From assembly GCA_009733575.1 (NCBI GenBank), contig ML769530.1, positions 105,241-169,240 of the forward strand: a stretch of DNA of 64,000 nucleotides, read 5' to 3'. Below, in pieces: positions 21,584 through 34,470 of this stretch. Under the pieces are notes generated by a model, which saw only the letters and a list, made by a program, of their open reading frames with translations, had not been told where the DNA came from and made no database searches. Both the position numbers and the translations under genes were made by a program. Origin of the DNA: Gymnopus androsaceus JB14. Taxonomy: Eukaryota > Basidiomycota > Agaricomycetes > Agaricales > Omphalotaceae. Numbering within the stretch: position 1 is the first letter of the stretch; each line of letters starts with the position of its first letter.

Positions 21584-23691
21584 ATGACACCTCTTTATGA
21601 ACTCAAAATGACCAATATCGTCGTGTTCTTCGTCGCCCTCTACATCGCCAGAATAGTGCTTCGCTCAGCTCGTTCTAGGAACTCAACTCGCCTCAAGGGT
21701 CCGCCAAGAACGAGTCTTGTTTGGGGCCAAAATCAATATCTTCGATCTGCCAGTGACGTTGGTGAAGTTTACGAGGAATGGGCGGCAAAATATGGCTCTG
21801 TATTCAGGATACCATTAGCTCTGGGAAAGAGCAGGGTTGTTATTTGTGACCCTTTGGCAATAAGCAATTTCTATTCAAAAGAGACGTTTGTCTATGTTGG
21901 AACACCACTTGCAAAGAAGTTTATCGCACGCATCGTATGTTCAGTTCATCATGTACCAATGATTCGGTTCAAGCGGAACTTATAATGTACTAGTTTGGCA
22001 AAGGATTACTTTGGGCAGAAGGAGAGAATCATCGACGACAACGTAAAGCACTTGCTCCAGCATTCACCAATGCTGCTGTTCGCAGGCTTACTTCTGTATT
22101 TTTTGATTCGGCATACAAGGTACTTGTGTCTACATTAGCCTACTCGGAAACTTAAACACCTACAGCTGAAAACCCACTGGGATACCTTGATTGAAAACCA
22201 CATAGAAGGGAGCCCTGTTATTGATGTTCAGAGCTGGATGAACCATATAGCGTATGTTCTTTTAACCTTTCCCATTGAATGATTCCGATGACAATCATTG
22301 CGAACACAGCTTAGACAGCATTGGAATTGCTGGTTTCTCTCATGATTTTGGCTCCCTTGATGGTAAACCATGCACTGTTGCTGATGCCTTTGAAAATCTC
22401 AGTACTGGCAAGTCTTCTGTGTTGGAGTCAATAATGTTTTTGTTGTCAGTCCTTATTCCCATTCTTCGAAACTTGCCTTCCAAGAGACAGACAAAGTTGT
22501 TGGAACTGTCACGGTCTCTGCAGGAAATAGCAAATATTTTGCTGGAGAGGAACAAGAATGCCAATGCAGATATTAATGATGAAAAATCCATTATTGGGCT
22601 GCTAAGTAAGTGGCATCCCTACCTATGCACTTATCAACATTCATCATGAGCAATAGTCAAGGCTGAGGTTGCTGATGGAGGGCTACATCTGACAGAGGAG
22701 GAGGTTTTAGCTCAAGTACATGTCTTAATTACTTTTGCACCTGCAAATTTCGTTGACCTTTTCTTTTTCCCAGATGGTATGACAATCATTGCCAAAGCTC
22801 TCTATGCTTCAGGATCCATTCTTAATCTTCTTTAGAATGTACTTCTCCTTGCTGGATACGAGACCACATCAAGTTTGTACCATTATGAATTCCATTGTCT
22901 CTGGCTAACATCACCATCAATCCTTGTAGTAAGTTTGACTTGGGCTCTAATTGAACTATCCAAACAACCAGCTTTACAAGGAAAACTCCGGAAGGAACTC
23001 CAAGCTTTCAGTATGGATCCAACTTGGGATCAATTTATGGGCCCTGAGCTTCCTTATCTTGATGCAATTGTCCATGAGACACTTAGATTGCATCCACCCC
23101 TCACTGAGACTACTAGAGTGGTATATCTCATTTGTTTCATTTACTTTTCGGTTTTGAATAGCATACAGGCATCTGCGGATGATATTCTTCCCTTGTCAGC
23201 ACCTCTTCCAACAGGTGCAACCAGTGTGGCCATTTCCAAGGGAACGGCTATTACTGCTCCTGCCATTTGCATCAACCGTGCTGAAGCTATATGGGGACCA
23301 AATGCCAAAGAATTTTATCCTGACAGGTGGCTAGTACAGGAGGATGGAAAAGAGCCAACCAAAGTTCAATGGGGCAAGCCAGCATTGGAAAATACATTCA
23401 GGGAAGTCCAAGGACACCGTCACTTGTTGACTTTTTCAGATGGTCCCAGAACATGCCTTGGGAAAGGCTTTGCATTGACGGAGTTCAAGGTTTACAGTTC
23501 TGTCTGTGTCAACTTAACACAACTTCTGATACTTTTCATAGGTTGTCTTATCGGTTCTGATCAGAAACTACACCTTTGAGTTTCCGGATGGTCCAGAAAC
23601 CAAGATTAGACTAAAGAGAGGAGTATTACCTAGACCAAAGGTAGTGGGATGTGAGGGTACCCAGGTACCAATGATGGTCAGGAAAATTTGA
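21584..23691 (+). CDS. Cytochrome P450 monooxygenase, intact, nine exons
   Basis: Exons 21584-21934, 21994-22119, 22166-22251, 22310-22605, 22657-22715, 22836-22872, 22930-23120, 23169-23489 and 23542-23691 join to 1,617 nt: 538 residues plus TGA. That is a normal length for a fungal P450. An N-terminal membrane anchor (IVVFFVALYIARIVL) is followed by a proline hinge (LKGPPRTSL). Further marks are the C-helix WAEGENHRRQRKALAP, I-helix LLLAGYETTS, ExxR in HETLRLHPP, FYPDRWL, and the heme loop FSDGPRTCLGKGFAL with the Cys ligand. It should hydroxylate or epoxidise a small lipophilic compound at the ER with a P450 reductase. I cannot name the CYP family. In-frame ATGs exist at 21584 and 21608; the first gives the longer anchor. 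The gene is tail-to-tail with the DUF6534 gene ending at 24196. Confidence 0.92.
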
Positions 23692-24195
23692 AGAAAGCTT
23701 CATTGTCATACATTGAACTGAAGTAAATGAACCTTGAAATTCATAAAAGTTTACACAACTTTGTACCGCTCCAAAAAAAACTTCAGCAAAGTATTTCACA
23801 TAAACATTGATCTGCATTATCATTACTGCTGTGCCCTTTTAAAGATAGGTTCGGTCTATGCTACGCATTATGGATGCAATGTCTAGTTTGTCATGTAGCT
23901 TATACTCCATGGGCACAAACTTGTGTTACTATTTCAATAAATTTGTAGTTCAGAAGCTTTGTGACACATTATTTTCATTGATTTGGGTCATGTTTGGTCA
24001 ACCGCACTACGCATTGTGGAACTTAGCCTCAAAATGTTGTCAAAATGCATAGTAGTAGAACAATAGAAGGGAAGAGAACAAATTTCAATGGAATACACTG
24101 TACAGAACTATCAATAGGGTCCCGGTAAGTAATGGCTTTTTTCATGCAATAAGTCTCGATTTAGATGGTGGCTTGTACATATCTCCATCTACAGC
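23692..24195. other. Intergenic 3' region
   Basis: Shared 3' region of two convergent genes. It contains two short AATAAA-like A/T runs and a repeated ACTACGCATT word (23866 and 24005 areas). No gene seen. Confidence 0.35.
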
Positions 24196-26098
24196 CTACA
24201 CACCATGTTTATTTAGTATAAAGTGCGGAAGAAATTTAAGACATACCAGATCGGATCGTGAACTTAGCAGACTCGCGGGCGTGAAAGCTATACCAGATTC
24301 GCTGTTACTCATTTCACCAGTCTCAATCTGTCCAGGCAGTTCCTCCTCATCGTCAGGTGTTGGCCTTGTGGCAAAATGCATTGTACTATGTTTAATGGAT
24401 GACATTTGGACGTCTCTTTCGCGGGAGTTTGGCCGGTTGTTGAGTCTACAATATCACATTTGAAGTATACTCATAAGAGCCGAAACTAAGACTCACATAG
24501 CAACTATGGGAATGAGGCTAATTGTCAGGAAACTTTTGATAGACTGAGGGCTTACACGTAGTTATCACATAGAGTTTACCTTCACAAAAGTGGAACGGTA
24601 ACCTGCAATCGAAATGGTAAGTTGTTAGTGACTCTTGGGTGAAGTGTCATACCAGTATAGCTTCTCGATATCTACAAAAATAAAGACCACAATGCAAATC
24701 TGAACCAGGGTAACCAACACGCCTCGAGTGACACTATATTGGTAGAGACGTTGAAGCATGCTATTTGTGCTAAATAACATTCAAGACGTGAGTGCACAAG
24801 TCTTACAAATCATAGCTGCATGAAGGCGAGCTTACTTAGCACTGAGGTTTATTGCAGAGCTTTTGAAGGACCACAATAACGCAATTGTGGCACTGGCATC
24901 AGAGAGTGCTGCAAGTGCTCCATTTGACGCAAATGCGGCCTAATGTAATCAGATATGAGCTGAGATACTGAGTATCAAAACGGAAGCACCTTGAACATTC
25001 CTGTCCCGAAGCTTGCTGCCTGGAACACCGCACTTACTACAGAGCGTAGTGTGAGCTCAGCGCTTGTACAATGATTCACTATAACTCACATATTCCCGCA
25101 ACTGAAAATTATTAATCCTTATTTGAAGGACATCATCAAAAGACAGGGACTTACCAAAAGATCCACCCGAAGTCAAAGCCTAGGAAGAGTTTAGTCTGAA
25201 TGATTTCTATTGAAGTAACTTATTTCACAAAACATACTATGAATAAGGGAACAGCCCAATGAGTGCGTCTCACTGAATTGAAATACATAAGGATCCCGGA
25301 AATAACGATTCTTAGTAGACACAATACTCACAAATGTAAACCCGACTTGCGAAAAATATTTGCACCCTATATGAATTGATCAGGATACGAAGACCAAGTC
25401 TTTCAGTATACACACATGAATGTTGTTAATAACATGGTGAAACCTTCCAAAATTGTAGTTCTAAAATAAAAGTTAGATGCAACACCAATAGCCCCAAAAG
25501 TAATAATTGCGCACGCGGAAAGCTCTGCTGTTAATTTAGGGTCGTCGGAAAAGTTGTCAAGAACCTATATACACCAGTAACTCAGATGCTAGGGACTCTG
25601 CAGTTAATGCTACAAGTCTCTTACCACATAAACATGTACCAATTCTGTAACTGCCACGGTATGAATTAAATCTAGCGCACTGAAGAGTTTTAAAAACCCA
25701 TTTAGTGCTAGATTTTCCCATGAAAGGTATATGCACTCACATCAAGACACCGAGCTGGCAAGTGCCCGGCGCAACAAGATCCAAGGTCAAATTAAAATCC
25801 TAAAAACATGGCCCACATCTACTTACAAATATTTTGAGAAACCGCTTATCCTTGGAAGTGGAAGTGGAATTGACATAGATCCACGCTTGAAGAATCGTGA
25901 TGCCGAATAAGCTATCGAAGTATAGTTCAGTAGGACACCGTTTCGGACTTGTAGATAATGATTACTACTCACAGTGCGGAGACTATAGCACCTGTTATAC
26001 GGTTGTCAACCCCTTATTAGATAGTAAGCATGTTTTCTCGTACCATAATACAGCCCATTAAGTGCCGGCAGTGCGTTTGATCCAGAGGAGGTGGACAT
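24196..26098 (-). CDS. DUF6534 family membrane protein, many small exons
   Basis: The ATG at 26098 starts MSTSSGSNALPALNGLYYG (exon to 26044). Short exons then give AIVSALLFGITILQAWIYVN, the pair GVL and IALDLIHTVAVTELVHVYV, LDNFSDDPKLTAELSACAII, VQIFFASRVYI, RTHWAVPLFI, VVSAVFQAASFGTGMFK, ATIALLWSFKSSAINLSAK, a run ending YSVTRGVLVTLVQICIVVF, and the C-terminal LNNRPNSRERDV... tail to TAG at 24196. The order and spacing of about seven membrane segments match the DUF6534 proteins at 36243 and 60429. The splice between ITFGAI and VQIFFA is not clean in my reading, so either a small exon is missed or the gene is damaged there. Function of DUF6534 proteins is unknown to me. Confidence 0.7.
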
Positions 26099-26929
26099 GA
26101 GGCTTGACCGAAAAGTACTACCGACAAAGTATCTATCTTTTCAGTATATTTGTCAATGGTTTTCAGCGAGAAACTTACCAAACAGTGAGACTTGGTTTGG
26201 CAATAAAATGGGACGGGCTAATCGTGTCTGTTTTTCTCGTAGTTTTATACCTTTCCGAAGGTGCGACATTCCCATGAATTCCATCAAATAAAAATTTAGA
26301 TCTCCATGATCTGTCAATAGGTTAATCAGGGATGCATATTTTACTTACATCTACTTCAAGTCCATCGTTATGCAGTAAGTATTGGCCAGCCATTCCCACT
26401 GATTACTACCACCAGTATCTCTGCTCAAAAACCTTGACTCGCTGCTATATCCTCAGATCTGAGATTGTGGGCTCGCCGTTCCACACCTGCATCCGGTTTT
26501 TAGTGGAGAAATGTCGAGTGATAATCATTCGTGGCGCAGGTTGAAACATAGCAAAAAGATCAGCGCTCAGCTCCAGGAGCCCCACATAAGATAGATGAAC
26601 ATGAGTCTCCGCGATGGCCGGTATATCGTAGAAACCTAGTTGACCAGGTTGCCGAGTAGCCCGCAAGTACTATATAAGATCATATTAGTTACTATGTGCT
26701 ATGTGCTTCAACTCTTTCCGCTTTTGACTGGAATGACGACTCCTCGCTTCCCGTTGGCCCCGATGACCTAGCTAGCGGTAGGTACTTTGGGACCGAGCTT
26801 GTTCGTCCAATAGCATCATAATCTTAGTTGCTCTCGCTGATTCGTTGCTTCCAGACCTCCGTTTCGCAAAATATAATATGTATATTGATACATACTAGTA
26901 TGCGTCTCCCTCGGTCCTGACCTCCTTGG
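26099..26929. other. Upstream region of the DUF6534 gene
   Basis: No gene supported. A minus-strand frame at 26666-26445 (MRATRQPGQLGFYDIPAIAE) has no family resemblance. Confidence 0.3.
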
Positions 26930-27425
26930 CTTCTTCAGTCTCAGTCTTTATCTTTACTTCTTCTTGACTTCTTCCTCGATCCCGACTTTTTTTGTCGGTA
27001 AAGTTTTCTTCTGAGTCTTCTTCATCGTACCAGTGCCAGAATCAGCACCAGTATCAACTTGCTCTTCTAGTACTACACCCTCACCACCGCCCTTTTCACC
27101 ACCTCCGTCGTGGGCGAGCCAACTTCAACACCACATTCCGCTCCTACTAGCTCCCCTGCTTGCGCTCCGGCTTCCACGCCCGAAGTCCTCTTCGATGCCC
27201 TCCTCGACTCGGACCTCTCCCCTTCAACTTTACTCTTCTTTTTCGCGAGCAACTGCACGTTGTGGGAGGGGTGGGGGTCGATCGAGTCCCCATAGTATTA
27301 GTGGTATAGTGGTCGGAGTAAGTTTGAAGAGCCGGAGTCTTGAATCGGGTAACGGAAAAAGGTGTAGTTGAGGCTGGGGTAGCTGTATTAGGGGGTAATG
27401 GAACGGCGTAGCTCCAGGGTTCAAG
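26930..27425 (-). pseudogene. SEC2 fragment, C-terminal-half copy
   Basis: This runs parallel to 28360-28830 of the intact gene in the same orientation. Shared stretches include the complements of TTCACCACCTCCGTCGT, CCCGAAGTCCTCTTCGATGC and CGAGCAACTGCACGT. It reads PPPLPQRAVAREKE against PPPLPRRAVARDKE. It begins and ends without exon borders and has several frame changes. It lies about 500 bp past the stop of SEC2, so it is probably a tandem partial duplication. Confidence 0.75.
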
Positions 27426-27920
27426 GAACAATCCGTGAAAGAGAGTAAGAGAGAGTGAGGAAGAACCAGGTAACGAGACTGATGAAGCCGGAAAAGGTAA
27501 GCTTTCGCGTTACAGTCTCTCTAGGTCAGACGTCAATAGGGTTGCCATAATAGGCAAGAGTATCAGGCCTTAAGGCGTATCCGAGTCGACGCTCACATAG
27601 AGCTCTTCCAAAATATAATATTTCACCCCTTATCTGGCCAGAACTGCTCTCTGCAGCCTCTGGCTGCGTAACGCCGACAACTCTCTGGAGTCTGCAGCCT
27701 TTGGCAGGCTTGGCTCGTCGGCGCTTATAATAGTAAAGTACATCTACTGTACGACCCGCGATTATATGTTGTGCGCCCGAATTCAAAACCCAAACCCAAA
27801 CTCATTTTATCTATAAGTAACATCTTAAATACCCCACCACTCACTCCTCTTATACTGCCTCTTTCCCCTCTCTTGCCCCCTTGTACTCAGCCTTTACTGA
27901 TTCCCGACCCCCGAATACCT
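27426..27920. other. 3' flank of SEC2
   Basis: No gene seen. Two TCTGCAGCCT words lie at about 27650 and 27690. The region should hold the SEC2 terminator and poly(A) site, which cannot be placed. Confidence 0.3.
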
Positions 27921-30900
27921 CTACGCCTCCGCTACCCCAACCCTCGCCCAAAACATAACCTCCCTCAACCTAACAAGTTCTTTCCAGGTGCGTTCTTCCC
28001 ATGTTGGTGGGGGTGCCGGCGCTAGGGGAGGTGGTGTCGAGGTGTCGAGGGCTTGTTTTAGCGTTATCGAATCTGAGTTTTCTGTTGAGGGCGCATGCGC
28101 AGCCTCCGTTAACTCTGGTACTGATACTGGATCCTTCGTCTCCGGCGCAATAGTAGCAGCAGGAATGTCTTCAGCGTCTTCCAGTGCCTTCGATTGAGTT
28201 GCAATTACGGCTACGCCTTCCCCCTTTTCCTCCTCCTGACCCGCAGCAACTTGCCCATCCGCTACTGGTACTGCTCCAGGATTAGCCTCTTCCTTTGCTT
28301 CAACTCCAGCTCCAGATCTAACTTCCTCGGTATTCGCCTGTCCTTCCTCAACTTTGATTCCCTCATCGTTTACTTCAGCGCCAGCGCCAGTCATAATATT
28401 CATCTCGCTCTCCTCCTTGGTTCCACTTCCACTTTCTTGTTCTGATCTTCCTCGAAGTCGGTCTCGGTCTTTGTCTCCGATTCCGACTTTGGCGGATCCC
28501 ACTTTAGCATCTATCTCTGACGTACCAGCACCAGCACTAGCACTGGTATCGACGTGCCCTTCCACTATGCCCTCACCATCAGCCTCTTTCACCACCTCCG
28601 TCGTATCAGCTTCCGCTCCTACTCGCTCCCCCGTTTGCGCTTGCGCTTCCGGTACACCGGCGCCCGACATCCTCTTCGATGCCCTCTTCTCCTTGTCACG
28701 AGCGACCGCACGTCGTGGTAGAGGTGGCGGAGATCGTGCCCCCAGCGTAGTAGCGGTAGCTGGTAGGTGTTTGAGGTGTCGGAGGCCTGGAATCGGGTAA
28801 CGGAAGAAGGTGAGGTTCCTTAGGTACTGAAGGCAGGACATTGGGTGACGAAGGCGGAGAAGCAGTAAATACCACTTCTCCCGTTCCCGCTCCCTTCACC
28901 ACATCTGCAGTAACATGCTGAGATTCGCTTTCGCTTGGAACAGATGCAGGAACAGGAGTCATCGCGCGCCTTCCTCTTCCTTCGTTCCGCTTTGGTAACG
29001 GAGGCGGAGGTGCAGCTCCAGCACCCGTAGTAGTAGTAGTAGTAGTAGTAGTGGCAGTAGCGATGGATGGGTGTAAAGGCGGAGGTGGAGGGACGGAAGG
29101 TAAACCTTTCTCCTTCTCGGTTATCTCCATCGCCGTTGGCGTCCCAGGCCTACTACTCTGGGAACTCGAACTCCACCCGGCAGCGCGTTCGCTCAAACTA
29201 CCCAAAGTTCCCCAGAGACCGCGTCGACGGGGAGGAATGGCCGGAGGAACCGCAGAAGGGTGGGAGGGGTGAGTCGGAGGCGGGGTCAACCTATTGGTGC
29301 TCGTTGTCGGAGAAGAGCCCAACTCCTCAGCCTCCTCCCAAACCGCAGTAACAACTCCGACTCTCACAAAAGCCCATAAGGAGCACGTCGCTCGTAAACG
29401 AGCGAGACAGTAGTTGGATGTGCAGAGGGGGTATATTGGGCCTCCGGGACCTCCGATTGTATTAGTGTTTGAGTTAAGGTTAGGGATACCGAGGGTACCA
29501 GAGTGGGAGTTGGATTGGGAAGACGACGGAGCTGGGGCTGGGGACTGTGAAACAGTGCCAGACCTTCCTCGTCCAGTGCGCGCCGGAGGCGGAGGTGCTT
29601 GAGTAGTTGAAAACGACGAAGGTTTGGGTATCGATACCGAGAGAGAACCAGAACTAACGCCAGCGCTCGATCCCGTAGCGCTGGTATTAGTAACGCGGAA
29701 TATATATACTTGTGTTGGTAGCTGCACTTCGACGCCCTTTGCATTCGAATGTAAATGAGGAGGAGGAGGAGAAGGCGGTGGAGTCGGTGTCCCAGTGGTC
29801 GCGTTGGAAGGAGTAGAAGGTCGTTTAAACCAAGTTGATCCTATACCTATGCCATTGATACCTCCAATAACTGGTACGTTCGGGATCGAATTCGACCTTG
29901 TACTAGTAGCTTGGCCTTGATTTTCGTGATGATGACCAGCATCGGATGCAAATAGTGCGCTTCCACATAAGGCACAACATACGCCTCCTGTGGTGCTAGT
30001 AGTAGTAAGAGTGGACGGCCCAGACGATATCGAGGACGACAGTTGCTGGAGCAGAACTGCCGTTTGTACAGGCTCGATGGTTAGATTCCCGTTATGTATC
30101 GCTGCGAGAACTGTGCGTCTAGAGAGCCAGTTGAGTGATGGAGCAAGGTCGAGGCGGATTGTTGGGTCACTGCAAGGAGACGAATAAGTAAATATTAATT
30201 AGAATTTTTAGATGGGCGGACGACGTACGAATCTTCATTCATCAGCCTTGCTAGAAATGGCAGACCCAGTAGCGTATTCATCGTCGGATGCGTTGCTTTA
30301 GTCGCTTTAAGCGTCCTCAAATGGCCCACGAAGGCCAAAAACTCTGTATATCCAACGTTTCCCGTTCGCATCATCACTCTTTCAGAACTCATTTCCTCCG
30401 CCCTGTACTTTCCCCTCCCTCTCAACCTCTCAAGCTCCTTTTCCTTATTTTCTTTCTCCTCCACCAACCTCCTAACCTCACCCTGCATAACACCAACAGC
30501 CTCTTCCGCTCCTTTCAACATAACCTCTGCGCTCCTTGCTTTTTCCTCTGCCAAACTCCGTGCAAAACGCGCCTCCGCTACCATCGTATTCGCCTGGCTG
30601 AACAACGACGCCGAAAGATCATCTAATTCCTTTTCAATTTGTGTTTTAGCCGATTCAGCTAATCCTCTGGACGCTGCTTCCTCGGTGGCTTTCTCCATCA
30701 ATCGTGTTAATTCCTGCGTCACTACCTCTTTCTCTACCAGCAATCCCGTATTCAACGCGGAAAGATGCTGAGTTCTCTCCAGCTCCAGCTGGGAAACCTT
30801 CACCGAGGCCTGGCGCAGTGAAAGGGAACTAGAATGGATTTCATCTTCTAAATCCGACACACGGTCGTAGGATTGTACGAGTTTCCCGTTTAGTTGCGTT

Positions 30901-30980
30901 ACCTGTGTAAAGAGATCGGAGATTTGAGAGCGGAGGGTAGAGATGAGGAGGGTTTGCGGGTCGTCGCCGTTGCTGTCCAT
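27921..30980 (-). CDS. SEC2: Sec2-type Rab guanine-nucleotide exchange factor
   Basis: Two exons, 30980-30229 and 30169-27921, with a 59-nt intron. The N-terminal half (residues about 10-220) is a long coiled coil with the Sec2 signature: TLRSQISDLFTQVTQLNGKL, YDRVSDLEDEIH and LDDLSASLFSQANTMVAEAR. Known Sec2 coils activate the Rab Sec4 on secretory vesicles for polarised exocytosis. The middle has Cys pairs (VCCALCGSALFA; YPLCTSNYCLARLRATC) and long Pro/Ser/Thr-rich linkers. The C-terminus ends WEERTWKELVRLREVMFW. The joined exons total 3,001 nt, one base more than 1,000 codons. The frame breaks at a run of five C (28739-28743); leaving out one base keeps a single frame throughout. It is divergent from the GH127 gene, with 567 bp between start codons. 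Confidence 0.88.
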
Positions 30981-31547
30981 ATTCAAGATCGTGCCACGTG
31001 GGCGTCTAACCTCTAGACGCCCAAAAGCGTACGATTTCGTTCTTGTCACCACAATACGACGCACATACTTAATTGCTTAATATGTGTTTCTCTTTCGTCT
31101 TATGACCTTGAGTAAGTGCATATGTACCCTCTCAGATTATAGTCTGCTCTAAGGTTTCCATGATATCGATTGCCAGACTGTACATATTCATGTTAAAAGG
31201 AATTTCAGCCATCACAACAATGTGCCATATGCCATATGACTATTTGAAGTATAGCTAGTGTGGACGTCAACTATCTTGTTTTCACGTTACCAAAAAAAGC
31301 ACATGGAATCTTGAATTCGCCGCGACAATCATAAGCAACATCGTCTCAAGTAATTTAAAACGATGTAACATGGGACCTCCATACCAATCCTCTTTCTTCC
31401 GAATTTTTTTTTTGCTCTCATAGCGTCATTGACATTGGCCATCGAAGGAAGGAAAAAGGGGCATGATCCTTCCATAAAATGACCATTGCTCGAGTGCACC
31501 GCTGATTCGAAGTTTCTTTTGGCACCATCATCTAGCAGCGAGCCAAC
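30981..31547. promoter_or_regulatory. Divergent promoter region of SEC2 and GH127
   Basis: 567 bp between two start codons facing away from each other. It is AT-rich with no clear TATA box at usual spacing for either gene. Both genes must be controlled from here or from within neighbouring introns. Confidence 0.4.
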
Positions 31548-33787
31548 ATGCTGATCAAGAACTTGGCCCTTGTTCTTTCCACCAGCTCTCTAGCTTTAGC
31601 GGCTGTTAATGCTACAAACACAAGTATGTTGGCCTGATTTCACTTCCCGAGAAGTTTCAGACTTAACACATCTCGCAAAAGCACTCCTTCCTTTCTCATT
31701 TGCTCCTCTGCCGCTGGGTAGCGTAAAAGCGAATGGGTGGCTTCAGGCGGAGCTCGAGACGGAAGGCAATGGCCTTGCCGGTCATATGCATGACTTTGAC
31801 CCCGACATTACAGAAGGGACTTGGATTGGAGGGGACTATCCTTCATACTCTGACCTTAACGAAGCGATCCCTTACTGGTTCAACGCACTCGTTCCTTTAG
31901 CATATACGTTAAATGATGAGCGTCTCAAGGAGCAGGTACACCAGATCGCTAGCTCTATCATTGCCAACCAACTCGACGATGGATGGATTGGACCTGAAAC
32001 AGATCCCAACACACGTACATTCTGGGCCCGTTATCCAGTTTCATTGGGATTCATGAATCTTGTCGATGCTAATTCGACCTGGGAGGAACCTGTGGTGAAC
32101 ATGTTTGGCAACTTTGTGGACTACATGCTTGTCAGCCTACAGAACAACTACACGGACTATTGGTATCAGGAAGACGATGAGCTGCAGCCAGAAGACTTTA
32201 CGTGGGGCCGTGTTCGATATGCAGATATGATTGTTGTTCTACAGTGGCTGTTAGAGAAGCATCCGGCGGGAAAAGAACAAGAACTGGTCGACACTATGTA
32301 TTACCTTTACAACGGCAGCATCGATTGGAATGAGTGGTATGTGGAAGGTGTATACCCGACGCAAGATCTCTCGGGACAGGACATAGATCCGAGCACAAGT
32401 CCCATCTTTCCTTACGAGCATGGGGTGAATATTGGTCAAGGTATTGTGGTTCTTCTGCCTAAAGATTCATCATTGATAACTGGGACAGGCTTGAAAAGCT
32501 TTGGAGTCGTTCGTCGTTTAACGTCCAACGACAGCTTGATCGATACGGCGATGAATGCCGTGAATTGGACATTCACCTACCATGGATCTGCTTCAGGGAA
32601 TATTCTTGCTGATGAGATCCTTGAGGGTCTGGATCCCTGGAGCGGGTGAGCCTCAAGTTTGAACGATTCTGCTTTGTTTTATTGAACTCGCTTTACCTAT
32701 AGTTCCGAAACCTGCACCGCTGTCGAGACGATGTATTCATTGAGCTACCTTTACCAGTCTCTCGGTTTAGGATACTTCGCGGATCGCGCAGAGCTCTTGA
32801 CCTACAACGCAATGTTTGCTCAATTGACTGCAGATTGGTGGGGCCACCAATACATGGCTCAGCCTAATCAGCCATACTGTCAAGAACTCTCTGAATCGCC
32901 CTTTTGGAACGTCAACTTGGTTGGTCAAACCTTTGGTCTACAGCCCAACTATCCCTGTTGTCAATTCAACCACCCGCAAGGGCTTCCCAAGTTTGTCATG
33001 GCCTCATATGCTACCACTGTTGATGGGAACGGTTTGGTCCATGCCCTACTAGGACCAACCAGTGTCACCACGACTCTGAGCAGTGGTCAGATCACTGTGT
33101 CTTGTGATACTTCGTATCCTTTTGGTGACACACTCACCTACAGTATCCAAGCCGATGGAGCTTTCGATTTATATGTGCGAGTACCTGGTTGGTACGACAG
33201 TTCATCTTCCAGCATTTCCGTCAATTCTGGCCCGTCCTCCGCCTTGTCTCCGGATGCCCAATCGGGCTTGCACCAGCTGAGCATCCAGGCTGGCCAGACG
33301 ACAGTTACGTATACACTCGGGTCGCAAATCAGCATAGAGACTCGGCAATACGATACTATTGCCGTTCATCGCGGTCCCCTGCTCTATGCTCTTGAGATAA
33401 ACTCGACCGAAACCACTTCCCCTCCTCATGCATGGTTCAACGACGCTGCGGTTGTGTCATTTTCCCGTGCCCGCTGAATGCGAAGATTTTTATTTCGCCA
33501 ATAATACGGCGTGGAATTACGCGATTGATCCTTCGACGTTAACGTTTTATTCGTCTCTTAATGCTACTCATGGGTCTTTGTCGACTCCGTACGCACCTGG
33601 GTCGGCACCATTGTGGATGGAAGCTCAAGCTTGTTTAATTCCTTGGGACATGTACTTGGGCTCCGTGCCTGGTATTCCATCGAATGGAAGTGACAGGGTA
33701 TGCCTTGGCAGCGCGCAGACGGTGAAGCTGGTTCCGTATGGTGGTGCAAAGACGCGAATCGGAGATATACCGACTATTATGATCTAG
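31548..33787 (+). CDS. Secreted GH127 (beta-L-arabinofuranosidase family) protein
   Basis: Exons 31548-31623, 31682-32440, 32489-32645 and 32703-33787. The ATG at 31548 gives a signal peptide (MLIKNLALVLSTSSLALA). Family marks: WLQAELETEGNGLAGHMHDF, DLNEAIPYWFNALVPLAY, WARYPVSLGFMNL, SETCTAVETMYSLSYLY (Glu-x-Cys) and NYPCCQFNHPQGLPKF (Cys-Cys). In the bacterial family member HypBA1, Glu-x-Cys and Cys-Cys hold zinc and supply the Cys nucleophile, so the active site is present. About 690 residues. Exons sum to 2,077 nt, one base too many. The frame breaks at a run of four T (33460-33463); with three T it reads on from DAAVVSF to PVPAECEDFYF. Substrate is inferred; fungal members may differ. Confidence 0.85.
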
Positions 33788-34470
33788 GGGATACTGCTTG
33801 TTCAGTTTTCCTATTGCAAATGAGACTAACGAGTCGAAGAATTCCAAGTATTTATGATGTACACTCTGTACCCGTCTATGAAGGTGATGTTGATTAGTTT
33901 ATGCTAAAAAGGACTGAAGAATCGTGCGGATCGTGAACATGACTCTGTATTAAAGGGGTGATACCAAATGGTACATCGACTTAGTACACTGAGATCAACC
34001 GATCAAGGGGCATTCGGCAGCAGAACGGCAGACAAAATGCGCTTAACGTGACCTGTCAAAGCCATGCGACCAGAAATAAGCGCCGTAAGCATTCAAGACA
34101 TCCATGAAACAGCTACAGAGAGCAAATTATCGACGCTGTGCAACCAGAGGCTGCCAAAGGCAGTCAAAAGTTCAAATCTCATTTTACTGAAGTGCGGAAC
34201 CACGCTAAGAACTCTACGAGAGTGCACATAGACTAAGCGCTCTCTCGGATATTTCGGACCCGCATTATCGGATCAGACACCCCTTGCCTATTTTAGTAAG
34301 GGTGCATGATGTCTGCCATTCAAGTGCCGAACGCCCCTTGGGTTGAATGATTAGCACTGAGAGGCTAAATCGATAGACTAGCGTATTGTACTGAACTTAG
34401 TAGGTTCGGAGCAAGCCCCTGCGGCTCCGGCCCTCTGTTTCCGACAAGCCTGATCCACAGGATCGAATTA
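33788..34470. other. Intergenic region without recognised features
   Basis: No gene, RNA or repeat pair seen. Confidence 0.35.

Noticed and set aside
28354..28800. Long Ser/Pro-rich plus-strand frame opposite SEC2
   Set aside because: Shadow of the Pro/Ser/Ala-rich SEC2 exon on the other strand; such composition leaves all frames open.
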